Assembly (NCBI GenBank): GCA_910589555.1
Contig: CAJUTE010000010.1
Location: 1 to 64,000 of the forward strand
Direction: 5' to 3'
Source of the DNA: an uncultured Muribaculum sp.
GTDB lineage: Bacteria > Bacteroidota > Bacteroidia > Bacteroidales > Muribaculaceae
Length of the DNA: 64,000 nt
Positions 1-9,410 of the stretch are shown piece by piece. The notes beneath the pieces were generated by a model, which saw only the letters and a list, made by a program, of their open reading frames with translations, had not been told where the DNA came from and did not search any database. Each line of letters opens with the position of its first letter. Within the stretch, counting starts at the first letter, position 1. Position numbers and translations under genes: made by a program.

Positions 1-16
1 GCCCCCGCCGCTTGGC

Positions 17-43
17 ATCCCCTCCCGAGAGGAGTGAGGGGAT
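17..43 (+). terminator. Hairpin, probable terminator of an upstream gene
   Basis: Eight-base arms ATCCCCTC (17-24) and GAGGGGAT (36-43) are exact reverse complements and are followed by TTATTTA. The gene it would end lies outside the window. Apart from this and the next terminator, nothing is seen in the first 162 bases. Confidence 0.45.
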
Positions 44-95
44 TTATTTAGCAGCCGAACATTCGCACTTCGGATTTTAATTTACGAAGTCAAAC

Positions 96-129
96 AAAAA
101 AGCAGTGCGACAATCACTTGCCACACTGC
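96..129 (-). terminator. Intrinsic terminator of the S9 peptidase gene
   Basis: On the minus strand a 10-bp stem (two G-U pairs) with an 8-nt loop spans 129 to 102 and is followed at once by six T residues (101-96). It lies 34 bases past the stop codon of the S9 peptidase, so it is the natural end of that transcript. Confidence 0.8.
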
Positions 130-162
130 CCACTCCAAATTTATCACAATGTAATTAAATTT

Positions 163-2253
163 CTATTTTTCAGCTTTCAACCAGCGGTCGAGCCAGCGGA
201 AGAACACTCGCTGCCAGAGAACGGCATTCTGAGGCTGGAGAATCCAGTGATTCTCATCGGGGAACACAAGCATCTCGGCAGGAATGCCGCGAAGTTTGGC
301 GGCGTTGAACGCCATCATGCCCTGCGATGCGAGAATACGATAGTCAAGCTCTCCGTGAGTGATCAGAATCGGGGTATCCCATTTGTCAACAAAACGGTGG
401 GGAGAGTTTGCAAATGAACGCTGTGCGGTGGCATTGCTCTTATCCCAGAACGGACCGCCGAGATCCCAGTTGGCAAACCACATCTCCTCAGTTTCAAGAT
501 ACTGCGACTCAGTATTGAAAATACCCGCATGGGCGATGAGACACGCGAAACGCTTGTCATGGTTGCCCGCAAGCCAATAAACCGAGAAACCGCCGTAGCT
601 TGCGCCGACAGCGCCGATGTGAGCCGCATCCACGTATGGACGAGCCTTCATATAGTCAACCGCGCTGAGATAGTCCTTCATGTTCTGACCGCCGTAATCG
701 CCCGAAATCTGCGCATTCCACTCGGTGCCGAAGCCCGGAAGTCCGCGACGGTTCGGAGCTATCACGATATAGCCCTGCGAAGCCATCAGCATCAGGTTCC
801 AACGATAGCTCCAGAACTGGCTCACAGCCTGCTGCGGTCCACCCTGGCAATAAAGTATCGCTGGATACTGCTTGCTCTCGTCAAAGTTGGGAGGAAGCAC
901 AACCCATGTAGTCATCAGCTTGCCATCGGTGGTGGGCACAAGCTCCTTAACCACGGTGGGCATATTGAGCTGCGACATGATATCCTTGTTGGCATCGGTA
1001 AGCTGAGCCACTTCGCCACCCTTCACTGAGAAAATATCATTAGGCGCAATCATCGAATGACGCATAGTGATCAATGTCGACGCATCAACCGGAGCGAGAG
1101 CCGCGTAGTCATACACACCGTCGGCAACGGTGTCGATCTTGTGGCTTGCCACATCTATATTAAATATCGGGGTCACGCCCATATAGGGAGCAAGGAAATA
1201 CAGCGACTTGGAGTCGGTGTTCCAGGCGATCGCATCGGCTGTGAAATCCCAATCGGTAGTAAGATCGGTCTTCTCACCGGTGGCGCGGTTCATAACGAAT
1301 ATGCGGTTCTTGTCACTCTCATATCCGTCATGCTCCATGCTGAGCCATGCCAGATAGTTTCCGTCGGGCGAGAATGCGGGCGCTGTATCATAGCCCATCA
1401 TACCCTCGGTGATATTTTTAGTCTCCTTGGATGCCACATCATAGAGATAGAGATCGGAGTTGGTGGAGATGGCATACTCCATGCCGGTCTTCTTGCGGCT
1501 CACATACACAAGCTGCTTGCTGTCGGGCGACCAGGCAAACGACTCAACGCCGCCAAACGGCTTCATCGGCGCCTCGTAAGGCTCACCCTCCATGATGTCA
1601 ACCACGTTAGCCACACTGTTGCCGTCAAAGTCAGCAAGGAAAGGATGAGGCACTTCAGTCACCCATTCATCCCAGTGCTTATACATGAGGTCGTCGATGA
1701 TGCGTCCCGACGCCTTGGGAAGATCAGGATAAACATCCTCGGCGGTGCGGGCATATTTCACATTGGATATCATCAACACCTTACTCTCATCGGGAGAGAA
1801 CTTGAAGCCAAACACTCCGCTCTCCACGCTGCTCACACACTTGCGGTTGGAGCCGTCGGCATCCATCACCCATATCTGGGTCTTGTCGCCGTCGGGATAA
1901 AGGAACGCGATTTTCTTGCCGCCGTCGATCCACACGGCATTGTTCTCCGATTTCGGAGTGCGGGTGATGCGTGTAGCATCCGACCCGTCGACATTCATCA
2001 CATAAAGATCGCGGTTGCTGCGGTTCTGCTCAACGCTCTCGTAAGCGATTCCGTAAAGGATTTTTGAGCCGTCGGGAGAAACCACCGGATCGGTGACGCG
2101 TCCCAATGCTTCCAAAGCCTCTACCGAGAATATTCCATTCTCACACTTGACATCCATCTTGTCAATCACTGTCTCTTCAGCCTGCTTCTCCCCACAGGAG
2201 GCAGCAGTGACAAGTAGAGCCGACATAAATAACGGTTTTAGATAATTGTACAT
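163..2253 (-). CDS. S9 family peptidase (prolyl oligopeptidase / dipeptidyl-peptidase type) lipoprotein
   Basis: Predicted serine exopeptidase or oligopeptidase that trims peptides in the periplasm or at the outer membrane. The N-terminal half has repeated WD40/PD40-like beta-propeller blades (motifs such as SPDGSKILY and SPDGNYLAW). The C-terminal third is an alpha/beta hydrolase with nucleophile GASYGGFS (Ser about 552), Asp in GELDYR (about 637) and His in DENHW (about 669), so the triad is complete. I start at the ATG at 2253, which gives a short lipoprotein signal ending TAASC with Cys20. In-frame ATG codons at 2286 and 2328 also exist, but a TAATTTTG box at 2299-2306 would place the transcript start below the 2328 ATG. 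The gene is monocistronic and divergent from dnaB. The family is certain; exact substrate specificity is not readable. Confidence 0.9.
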   Translation of the reverse strand: MYNYLKPLFMSALLVTAASCGEKQAEETVIDKMDVKCENGIFSVEALEALGRVTDPVVSPDGSKILYGIAYESVEQNRSNRDLYVMNVDGSDATRITRTPKSENNAVWIDGGKKIAFLYPDGDKTQIWVMDADGSNRKCVSSVESGVFGFKFSPDESKVLMISNVKYARTAEDVYPDLPKASGRIIDDLMYKHWDEWVTEVPHPFLADFDGNSVANVVDIMEGEPYEAPMKPFGGVESFAWSPDSKQLVYVSRKKTGMEYAISTNSDLYLYDVASKETKNITEGMMGYDTAPAFSPDGNYLAWLSMEHDGYESDKNRIFVMNRATGEKTDLTTDWDFTADAIAWNTDSKSLYFLAPYMGVTPIFNIDVASHKIDTVADGVYDYAALAPVDASTLITMRHSMIAPNDIFSVKGGEVAQLTDANKDIMSQLNMPTVVKELVPTTDGKLMTTWVVLPPNFDESKQYPAILYCQGGPQQAVSQFWSYRWNLMLMASQGYIVIAPNRRGLPGFGTEWNAQISGDYGGQNMKDYLSAVDYMKARPYVDAAHIGAVGASYGGFSVYWLAGNHDKRFACLIAHAGIFNTESQYLETEEMWFANWDLGGPFWDKSNATAQRSFANSPHRFVDKWDTPILITHGELDYRILASQGMMAFNAAKLRGIPAEMLVFPDENHWILQPQNAVLWQRVFFRWLDRWLKAEK

Positions 2254-2298
2254 AAAAATGTGATATTTAATAAGATTCAATTTCATTGGTTTTACATG

Positions 2299-2306
2299 CA
2301 AAATTA
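2299..2306 (-). promoter_or_regulatory. -7 box for the S9 peptidase gene
   Basis: TAATTTTG on the minus strand matches the Bacteroidetes -7 element TAnnTTTG. No clear TTTG partner is seen 19-21 bases upstream. It argues against the most upstream ATG (2328) as the start. Confidence 0.5.
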
Positions 2307-2392
2307 CAAAATTATTCTCAATGTTCATTTCTTGTTCACCTTATGTAAATAATAATTGGGCTGATATAGGCGTTTTTTAATGGCGAAATAAT

Positions 2393-2400
2393 TAATTTTG
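2393..2400 (+). promoter_or_regulatory. -7 box for dnaB
   Basis: TAATTTTG lies 19 bases before the dnaB start codon, matching TAnnTTTG. The upstream half is T-rich but has no exact TTTG at the usual spacing. Confidence 0.5.
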
Positions 2401-2419
2401 CACTATAAAACAACCACCG

Positions 2420-3964
2420 ATGGACGAAAAACCCCAATCATACTCGCGGCGACAGCCCAAAAAGCCGGCTCAGGCATTTGAAACGATAGGCAAAGTCATG
2501 CCTCAGGACAAAGATGTGGAAGAAGCGGTGCTCGGCGCCCTGATGCTTGAAAAGGACGCATACACCACCGTGTGCGACATTCTCAAGCCCGCAAGCTTCT
2601 ACGAGCCTAAGCATCAACGCATTTATGAAGCGATACAGTCGCTCGGCGTGGCGCAGCAGCCCATCGATATGCTTACCGTCGTGGAGCAGTTGCGACGCAA
2701 CGACACTCTCGAGGAGATTGGCGGCCCCGTGGTCATCTCGGAGCTCACGTCAAGAGTCGCATCGGGCGCCAACGTGGAGTTCCATGCCCGAATAGTGGCT
2801 CAGAAATACCTCGCCCGCGAACTCATTTCATTTGCCGCAGCCATCGAGGGTAAGGCATTTGACGAGAGCAACGACATCGACGATCTTCTTCAAGAGGCTG
2901 AAGGTAAGCTGTTTGAGATTTCCCAACGCAATGTGAAGAAAGAGGTTACGCAGATCGACCCGGTCATCGGACAAGCCATCGAGCAGATTCAGGTGGCGGC
3001 AAACAGAAAGTCGGGATTGAGCGGACTCGAATCGGGATTCCATGAGCTTGACAAACTCACCTCGGGATGGCAAAGCTCCGACCTCATCATCATCGCCGCA
3101 CGTCCTGCGATGGGTAAGACCGCGTTCGTGCTGTCAATGGCAAAAAATATGGCGGTCAACTACAACACTCCCGTGGCGATATTTTCGCTTGAAATGTCCA
3201 ACCTGCAGTTGGTCAACCGTCTCATCAGCAACGTGTGCGAACTTGAAAGCCAGAAGATTAAGTCGGGACAGCTCTCCGACATCGAATGGGACCAACTCAT
3301 GTCGCGCGTGAAGCACCTTTACAGCGCGCCGCTCTTCATCGACGACACCCCCTCACTCTCCATCCTTGAGCTGAGGACTAAAGCGCGCCGACTCGTGAGA
3401 GAGCACCAAGTCAAGTTCATAATCATTGACTACCTGCAGCTTATGAATGCCGCCGGCATGAAATTCGGCAGCCGCGAGCAGGAGGTCAGTATGATTTCAC
3501 GCTCATTGAAGCAGCTCGCCAAGGAGCTCAACATTCCTATTGTGGCGCTTTCACAGCTTAACCGTTCGGTCGAGTCACGTCAGGGAAGCGACGGCAAACG
3601 CCCGCAGCTCAGCGACTTGCGTGAATCAGGAGCCATCGAGCAGGACGCCGACATCGTGTGCTTCATCCACCGACCCGAATACTACACACGCTCTACCGAG
3701 GATGCTAACGGCAATGATATCAGAGGATTAGCCGAGTTCATCGTGGCAAAGCACCGAAGCGGATCGGTCGATGACGTGAAATTAAGATTCAAGGCTCGTT
3801 TCGCCCGCTTCGAAAACTGGACCGACGAAGAGGTGCGCGCAGTATCCGGAACCATGGGCTCGCGCATCAATGCCCTATCCGACGCCCCGAGCGGAGCCAC
3901 GCAATTCTCCGGCGGAACAGCAGATATCCTCGGCGGCCCCGAAGAGGGCGCGCCACCGTTCTAA
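2420..3964 (+). CDS. dnaB: Replicative DNA helicase DnaB
   Basis: Hexameric 5'-3' helicase that unwinds DNA at the replication fork and loads primase. The 514-residue length is normal for the family. The N-terminal DnaB domain (about 30-135, start DKDVEEAVLGALM) is followed by a RecA-like core. Its Walker A is ARPAMGKT (about 227-234), its Walker B is FIIIDYLQLM, and SQLNRSVE and DLRESGAIEQDAD are the usual downstream motifs. No intein is present. The C-terminal tail is Gly-, Ser- and Pro-rich, ending GAPPF. It stands alone, with its own -7 box, divergent from the S9 peptidase and convergent with the AraC gene. Confidence 0.97.
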   Translation: MDEKPQSYSRRQPKKPAQAFETIGKVMPQDKDVEEAVLGALMLEKDAYTTVCDILKPASFYEPKHQRIYEAIQSLGVAQQPIDMLTVVEQLRRNDTLEEIGGPVVISELTSRVASGANVEFHARIVAQKYLARELISFAAAIEGKAFDESNDIDDLLQEAEGKLFEISQRNVKKEVTQIDPVIGQAIEQIQVAANRKSGLSGLESGFHELDKLTSGWQSSDLIIIAARPAMGKTAFVLSMAKNMAVNYNTPVAIFSLEMSNLQLVNRLISNVCELESQKIKSGQLSDIEWDQLMSRVKHLYSAPLFIDDTPSLSILELRTKARRLVREHQVKFIIIDYLQLMNAAGMKFGSREQEVSMISRSLKQLAKELNIPIVALSQLNRSVESRQGSDGKRPQLSDLRESGAIEQDADIVCFIHRPEYYTRSTEDANGNDIRGLAEFIVAKHRSGSVDDVKLRFKARFARFENWTDEEVRAVSGTMGSRINALSDAPSGATQFSGGTADILGGPEEGAPPF

Positions 3965-4047
3965 TACACTACGATAGTAAGACACCAATACAGCGCTACA
4001 CATCTCCTCGTGCATGAGAAACGCGAGTGAGGGCAAATGATGGTGGT

Positions 4048-4938
4048 TCAGGTGCTCTCCGGGTATCCACATTCTCTTCGCCTGAAAGCCGAGGGCGACA
4101 TCTCTTTATTCTTTTTGAAAAATTTGCAAAAAGCTGCCATCTCGGAGAAATGCAATTCTGTAGATATGTCCTGAATGGACATCTTTGGATTTTTCAGCAG
4201 ATACACCGCACGCTGCAACAATTCATCGCGAATAACGGAATAAGGCGTTTTGCCAAGTTTCTCACGAATGACCCGCGACAAATGTTTTGTTGACAAGCAC
4301 AGACTATCGGCATAAAACTCCACATTATGTTCTGCGAGATAATGCTTCCACACCAATTTCAGGAAACTGCGCGTAATCTGATCCTGTCGGGTTTCGACCT
4401 CCGATGTCCTGAATCCGGCATTACGTTTGTGCAATACAATATTTCCATATTCAAGCATAAAACTACGGAAATACGACCTGCACAACTCAATTCTATAGAA
4501 ATGACCGGTGTCAACAAGAGCTTCATGCAGCATATTCAGCTGCCGATCCATCACGGCGCACTCCTCACCGCTCAACCCGAGCATAGAGATTGACAGCCTG
4601 TCTTTAAACAGTTCGGAATCTGCCGGTTTCATACCATCCAGGGATTCATTCGTAAACAGATAATTCGGCAACAGACACCATGCCACCAGATCATCGCTAA
4701 TGGATTCAAAATATGTAGGCTCCCAAGCCAACATATCAACGAGATGATTGGCTTCGACCCGCATCGTGGAGATATTTTTCTTTATTGTAATCGACCCACG
4801 GGTTATCAGCAGGAACATCCGGCATTTATGCACTGATTTTTCGAGCAATTGATGAAACATCTCCGGGCTCACAAGCAGCATCCTGTCAAGCACGGAATTT
4901 TCAGACGGGAAAAAATCAATCAGCTGTGTATGTGTCAT
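4048..4938 (-). CDS. AraC family transcriptional regulator
   Basis: A 296-residue DNA-binding regulator. The first 200 residues form an effector/dimerisation region with no recognised enzyme motif. The last 90 are a double helix-turn-helix AraC domain (HNVEFYADSLCLSTKHLSR, then ISTELHFSEMAAFCKFFKKN). It is transcribed divergently from the RND efflux operon 177 bases away, the usual arrangement for a local activator or repressor of a pump. That regulatory link is inference from position. A TACCTTTG box lies 23 bases upstream of its start. Confidence 0.88.
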   Translation of the reverse strand: MTHTQLIDFFPSENSVLDRMLLVSPEMFHQLLEKSVHKCRMFLLITRGSITIKKNISTMRVEANHLVDMLAWEPTYFESISDDLVAWCLLPNYLFTNESLDGMKPADSELFKDRLSISMLGLSGEECAVMDRQLNMLHEALVDTGHFYRIELCRSYFRSFMLEYGNIVLHKRNAGFRTSEVETRQDQITRSFLKLVWKHYLAEHNVEFYADSLCLSTKHLSRVIREKLGKTPYSVIRDELLQRAVYLLKNPKMSIQDISTELHFSEMAAFCKFFKKNKEMSPSAFRRRECGYPEST

Positions 4939-4961
4939 TATCTTCGAGATGATTTATCCTG

Positions 4962-4969
4962 CAAAGGTA
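4962..4969 (-). promoter_or_regulatory. -7 box for the AraC gene
   Basis: TACCTTTG on the minus strand fits TAnnTTTG. A TTTC (3 of 4 match to TTTG) lies 20 bases further upstream at 4990-4993. Confidence 0.5.
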
Positions 4970-5010
4970 TCTGATGCTGAACAGATTGGGAAATCCGGCA
5001 TATTAAATTA

Positions 5011-5037
5011 TGTGAATTTGCCACACTTGTGGGCACA
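5011..5037. promoter_or_regulatory. Candidate operator between araC-type gene and RND operon
   Basis: A cluster of alternating TGTG and CACA units (5011-5014, 5022-5025, 5029-5031 region, 5034-5037) includes the inverted pair CCACA-CT-TGTGG (5021-5032). It sits centrally in the divergent intergenic region, where a local regulator would bind. No binding evidence is available from sequence alone. Confidence 0.3.
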
Positions 5038-5088
5038 TTGGACAACTTTTGGTCTAATGAGATTAAGCCGTCCCCTTATATACGAGCG

Positions 5089-5096
5089 TAAATTTG
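5089..5096 (+). promoter_or_regulatory. -7 box for the RND efflux operon
   Basis: TAAATTTG matches TAnnTTTG and ends 19 bases before the start codon of the membrane-fusion gene. No TTTG is found at the standard distance upstream, which fits a promoter that needs an activator (inference). Confidence 0.5.
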
Positions 5097-5115
5097 CACA
5101 AATTTCAATTACGAT

Positions 5116-6255
5116 ATGATAACCAATAAATCAATTTATGTTATGGTGCTCTCCGTATTTGCCATGACCTCGTGCAATGGAGGAAACGGCGAGCAGAAAA
5201 TTGACGTTCCGCAGGAGTATCCGTTACTCATTGTAAAACCCGAGGAGAGGAATCTTGCCGTCAAATACACAGCAGTCCTCGAAGGCCGACAAGATGTGGA
5301 AATACGTCCTGAAGTTTCAGGACTCATCACGGAAGTATGTATTGATGAGGGCGCGAGAGTTCGCAAAGGTCAAGTGCTTTTTATCATCGATCAGGTTCCT
5401 TACCGTGCGGCGCTTCAGAAATCGCAGGCAGCAGTGGCTACCGCAGAAGCAAGTCTTGCCAACGCTAAACTGAGCCTTGAGGGCAAAGAGGAATTATTCA
5501 AAGAGAAAATCATCTCGGACTTCGAGCTTCGCACCGCTCAAAACACATACAAGAGTGCCGAAGCGGCACTCCTTCATGCCAAGGCAGAACTTAGAGAAGC
5601 AGAAAACAATCTCTCCTATACCGAAGTCAAGAGTCCGGTCGATGGAATCGCGGGAATGACATCTTACCGCATCGGCTCACTCGTGGGACCGACAATTGCC
5701 ACACCTCTTATAAATGTATCGGACAACTCCAGAATGTATGCTTATTTTTCCATGAGTGAGAAACAAGCCCTTGAACTGACCACAAAATATGGTTCAATGG
5801 AGGATGCTCTGAAATCTTATCCCCCGATATCGCTTGAGCTAAAGGATGGCAATGTGTACAGTCATAAAGGACAGATAGATGTGATCAGCGGGATGGTCGA
5901 CAAAAGCACCGGTACAGTATCGCTCCGCGCAAACTTTCCGAATGAGAGTCGCCAATTGCTAAGCGGCGGTTCAGCTAACGTAATACTCTCCTACAACCGT
6001 CCGGAGTCATTAGTCATACCACAAGGGGCAACCTACGAGCTCCAAAACCGCATCTTCTCTTATAAAGTGGTCAATGGCTCGGCAGTCTCAACCCCTATCG
6101 AAGTTTTCAAGATTAACGATGGCAAGGAATACATTGTCGTGTCGGGCATTGCCGAAGGCGACACTATCGTTGCCAAAGGTGCAGGACTACTCAAAGCCGG
6201 CACTAAAATCACCGCGATGAAAGAGCGGACAAAAACACAGGAGGACGCCAAATGA
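5116..6255 (+). CDS. RND efflux periplasmic adaptor (membrane fusion protein, AcrA/MexA type)
   Basis: Adaptor linking the inner-membrane RND pump to the outer-membrane channel. It is 379 residues long with a lipoprotein signal ending VFAMTSC (Cys20), so it is probably anchored by lipid in the inner membrane. Order of parts: first half of the lipoyl domain (EIRPEVSGLITEVCIDEG, about 62-79), alpha-helical hairpin (about 95-160, rich in Ala, Glu and Lys), second lipoyl half (VKSPVDGIAG), then beta-barrel and membrane-proximal domains. Its stop overlaps the next gene's start by 4 bases (ATGA), so the two are translationally coupled. Confidence 0.95.
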   Translation: MITNKSIYVMVLSVFAMTSCNGGNGEQKIDVPQEYPLLIVKPEERNLAVKYTAVLEGRQDVEIRPEVSGLITEVCIDEGARVRKGQVLFIIDQVPYRAALQKSQAAVATAEASLANAKLSLEGKEELFKEKIISDFELRTAQNTYKSAEAALLHAKAELREAENNLSYTEVKSPVDGIAGMTSYRIGSLVGPTIATPLINVSDNSRMYAYFSMSEKQALELTTKYGSMEDALKSYPPISLELKDGNVYSHKGQIDVISGMVDKSTGTVSLRANFPNESRQLLSGGSANVILSYNRPESLVIPQGATYELQNRIFSYKVVNGSAVSTPIEVFKINDGKEYIVVSGIAEGDTIVAKGAGLLKAGTKITAMKERTKTQEDAK

Positions 6256-9200
6256 ATATCCAACGATTTATCGACCGACCAATCCTCTCGATAGTCATTT
6301 CAATTGTAATTGTTGTGGCGGGACTGATTGGTCTTTTCGCTCTCGCCGTCGAACAGTATCCCGACATCGCACCGCCTACAGTCCGAGTCTCCGCCACCTA
6401 TAGCGGAGCAAATGCCGAGACTGTTCAGAAAAGTGTGATCGTGCCGCTGGAAGAAGCGATCAACGGGGTAGAAAACATGACGTACATGACTTCCACCGCG
6501 AGCAATACAGGAAGTGGCGAAGTCACTATATTTTTCAAGCAAGGGAGCGATGGAGATATGGCTGCGGTCAATGTGCAAAACTGTGTATCGACCGCTACCG
6601 CTCTTCTTCCCGCTGAGGTGACAAAGGTTGGAGTGACGACCCGCAAGCGCCAGAACAGCACCCTCATGGTGTTCGGGCTATTCAGTCCAAACAGCACTTA
6701 TGACGAGACTTTCCTGACCAACTACATGAACATCAACATCAAGCCCGGCATCCAGCGTATCACAGGCGTAGGCGAGGTAAACGTCATGGGCGGAGCTTAC
6801 GCCATGCGTATATGGCTAAAACCCGACGTGATGGCTCAATACGAACTTGTGCCGGCTGATGTTACCGCCGCCCTGTCAAGCCAAAACATCGAGGCCTCGA
6901 CGGGCGCCATCGGAGAGGATTCGGAAAATGTGTTTCAATACACCCTTAAATATCGCGGACGACTGGAGGAGGAGAGCGAATTTGAGGAAATCATCATCAA
7001 AGCATTCGATGATGGACGGGTGCTGCGCCTAAAAGATATAGCCGATGTAGAACTCGGAGCCCAAAGTTATTCCTACAAAGATTTCGTCAACGGTCTGCCC
7101 GGCGCGACCTGTATGATCAATCAGATCTCAGGCTCGAATGCCAACGAGATAATCATCAACATCGAGGATTATCTGGAACAGGTAAAAAAATCACTTCCCG
7201 ATGATGTGGAGCTGGTTCAGCTCATGAGTACCAAAACATTTCTTGACGCATCAATCAACAAAGTTATCGAAACTCTTCTCGAAGCCATCATCCTCGTTGT
7301 GCTGGTAGTTTATTTCTTTCTTCAGAATCCGCGCTCGACACTTATCCCTACAATCAGTATTTTCGTATCACTTATAGGTACATTTGCCGTACTTTACATA
7401 GCGGGCTTCAGCATCAATCTGCTCACCCTGTTTGCCCTCGTTCTTGCGATCGGCACCATAGTGGATGATGCGATTATTGTTGTCGAAGCCGTCCAGAGCA
7501 AATTTGACGAAGGTTATAAATCCACCTATCGCGCCGCCGTCGATGCAATGGAAGGCGTATCATCCGCCCTTGTTACCTCGACACTGGTATTCATGGCTGT
7601 GTTTGTTCCGGTATCCTTCATGGGAGGCACCTCAGGTGTATTCTATACTCAGTTCGGCATCACAATGGCGGTTGCAGTAGGCATATCAGCCATCAATGCG
7701 TTGACCCTCTCCCCCGCCCTTTGCGCACTTATACTTCGTCCGAACCAGGAACTAACCGAAGGGAGCAAACCAGAATTCTCCACACGCTTCCGTCTTGCCT
7801 TTGACGCAGGATTCAAAAAGATTGTAAATAAATATGTGACAGGCGTATTCTTCTTCATCAAACACAAATGGCTCGGATGGTCGGTGCTTGCAACATCCTG
7901 CGCTCTCCTAATCGGGCTCATGGGCTCCACCAAGACGGGTCTTGTGCCCAACGAGGATACAGGAACAATATTCATGAGCTTTGATTCACCTGCCGGAAGC
8001 ACGCTATCGGAGACCGAATCAATCATGCAGGAGATTCAGTCAGAACTGAAAGGCATACCACAGATTGACAATTTCAATATGGTAGCAGGTTTCGGCATGG
8101 CATCGGGAAACGGCTCCTCGCACGGAATGTTCATCATCAAGCTCAAGCCATGGGAGGAGCGTACCGGCGACAATGACAACATTGATGCGATCCGTAGCGA
8201 AATATACCGGCACACATCACACATCAAGAATGCCAGACTGTTCATTTTTGCACCTCCTATGATCCAGGGTTACGGCTCAGGCAACAGTTTCGATGTATAT
8301 TTGCAGGACCGCTCCGGAAAAGGTTATGACGAACTGAGCAAAGTCACCACCGACTTCCTTGAAGCGTTGAACAAACGGAATGAAATCGAGATGGCACAAA
8401 CATCCTTCAGTTCCAATTTTCCTCAATACACCATCGATGTAGATGAGGCTCAATGTCAGCGTGCCGGAACCACAACAAGCGAAGTGCTCAACGTGCTGTC
8501 GGGGTATTTCGGCAGCATATACGCATCCAACTTCAACCGCTTCACCAAGATATACCGCGTGATAGTCCAGGCACCCTACAATTACAGAGACGGCATGGAG
8601 GCGCTGAACAATATCTATGTCAAGACCAAAGGCGGCATGGCTCCTATAAGCCAATTTGTAACCTTAACCAAGACATACGGCGCCGAATCATTGATGCGCT
8701 TCAACATGTTCTCCGCCATAAACGTGCAGGGTATGCCGGCACAGGGCTACAGCTCGGGTGATGTCATCAAAGCAATCGACGAAGTTGCCGCAGCTACTCT
8801 CCCCACAGGTTTCGGATATGAGTTTTCGGGGATGACACGAGAGGAGGAACAGACAGGGAACAATCATACGACAGTCATTATTTATGGAATCTGTGTACTT
8901 TTCATCTATCTTATCCTCTGCGCTCTCTACGAAAGTCTGTTCATTCCGTTGGCAGTTATCCTGTCGGTGCCCTTCGGCCTCATGGGGAGCTTCCTTTTCG
9001 CCAAACTTTGGGGAATTGAAAACAATATCTATCTCCAGACCGGTTTGATCATGCTTATCGGCCTCTTGGCTAAAACCGCCATTCTACTCACAGAATACGG
9101 AACTGAACGTCGTAAATCAGGCATGTCACTGACTGAGGCAGCAATGTCGGCAGCATCAGTGCGACTGCGCCCGATTCTGATGACTGCATTGACGATGATT

Positions 9201-9410
9201 TTCGGGCTGTTACCGCTTATGTTTGCCACCGGAGTCGGAGCTAACGGCAACACCTCCCTCGGAGTAGGTGTAGTGGGAGGCATGATCATCGGCACAGCCG
9301 GCCTCCTGTTTGTGACTCCCGCATTCTTCATCACATTCCAGTGGATTGAGGAAAAAGTCATGGGGCGCCCCCGCAAAGAACGTGAAAAAGAAAAAGAATT
9401 ATCAAAATGA
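6252..9410 (+). CDS. RND family multidrug efflux permease (AcrB/MexB type, HAE1)
   Basis: Proton-driven trimeric inner-membrane transporter, 1052 residues, full family length. It opens with the typical MNIQRFIDRPILSIVISI helix. The proton-relay helix carries the two adjacent acidic residues (GTIVDDAIIVVEAV, near 405). The twofold-duplicated layout is visible, with six-helix bundles starting near 340 and 870 and large periplasmic loops. The second bundle contains the IMLIGLLAKTAILLTEY segment. It is the middle gene of a three-gene operon, overlapping both neighbours by ATGA. Drug- or bile-type substrates are likely for the family but not readable here. Confidence 0.97.
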   Translation: MNIQRFIDRPILSIVISIVIVVAGLIGLFALAVEQYPDIAPPTVRVSATYSGANAETVQKSVIVPLEEAINGVENMTYMTSTASNTGSGEVTIFFKQGSDGDMAAVNVQNCVSTATALLPAEVTKVGVTTRKRQNSTLMVFGLFSPNSTYDETFLTNYMNINIKPGIQRITGVGEVNVMGGAYAMRIWLKPDVMAQYELVPADVTAALSSQNIEASTGAIGEDSENVFQYTLKYRGRLEEESEFEEIIIKAFDDGRVLRLKDIADVELGAQSYSYKDFVNGLPGATCMINQISGSNANEIIINIEDYLEQVKKSLPDDVELVQLMSTKTFLDASINKVIETLLEAIILVVLVVYFFLQNPRSTLIPTISIFVSLIGTFAVLYIAGFSINLLTLFALVLAIGTIVDDAIIVVEAVQSKFDEGYKSTYRAAVDAMEGVSSALVTSTLVFMAVFVPVSFMGGTSGVFYTQFGITMAVAVGISAINALTLSPALCALILRPNQELTEGSKPEFSTRFRLAFDAGFKKIVNKYVTGVFFFIKHKWLGWSVLATSCALLIGLMGSTKTGLVPNEDTGTIFMSFDSPAGSTLSETESIMQEIQSELKGIPQIDNFNMVAGFGMASGNGSSHGMFIIKLKPWEERTGDNDNIDAIRSEIYRHTSHIKNARLFIFAPPMIQGYGSGNSFDVYLQDRSGKGYDELSKVTTDFLEALNKRNEIEMAQTSFSSNFPQYTIDVDEAQCQRAGTTTSEVLNVLSGYFGSIYASNFNRFTKIYRVIVQAPYNYRDGMEALNNIYVKTKGGMAPISQFVTLTKTYGAESLMRFNMFSAINVQGMPAQGYSSGDVIKAIDEVAAATLPTGFGYEFSGMTREEEQTGNNHTTVIIYGICVLFIYLILCALYESLFIPLAVILSVPFGLMGSFLFAKLWGIENNIYLQTGLIMLIGLLAKTAILLTEYGTERRKSGMSLTEAAMSAASVRLRPILMTALTMIFGLLPLMFATGVGANGNTSLGVGVVGGMIIGTAGLLFVTPAFFITFQWIEEKVMGRPRKEREKEKELSK

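Noticed and set aside
1057..2067. 336-codon plus-strand open frame
   Set aside because: It is antisense to the S9 peptidase, whose propeller and catalytic motifs are unmistakable; no domain is seen in the plus frame.
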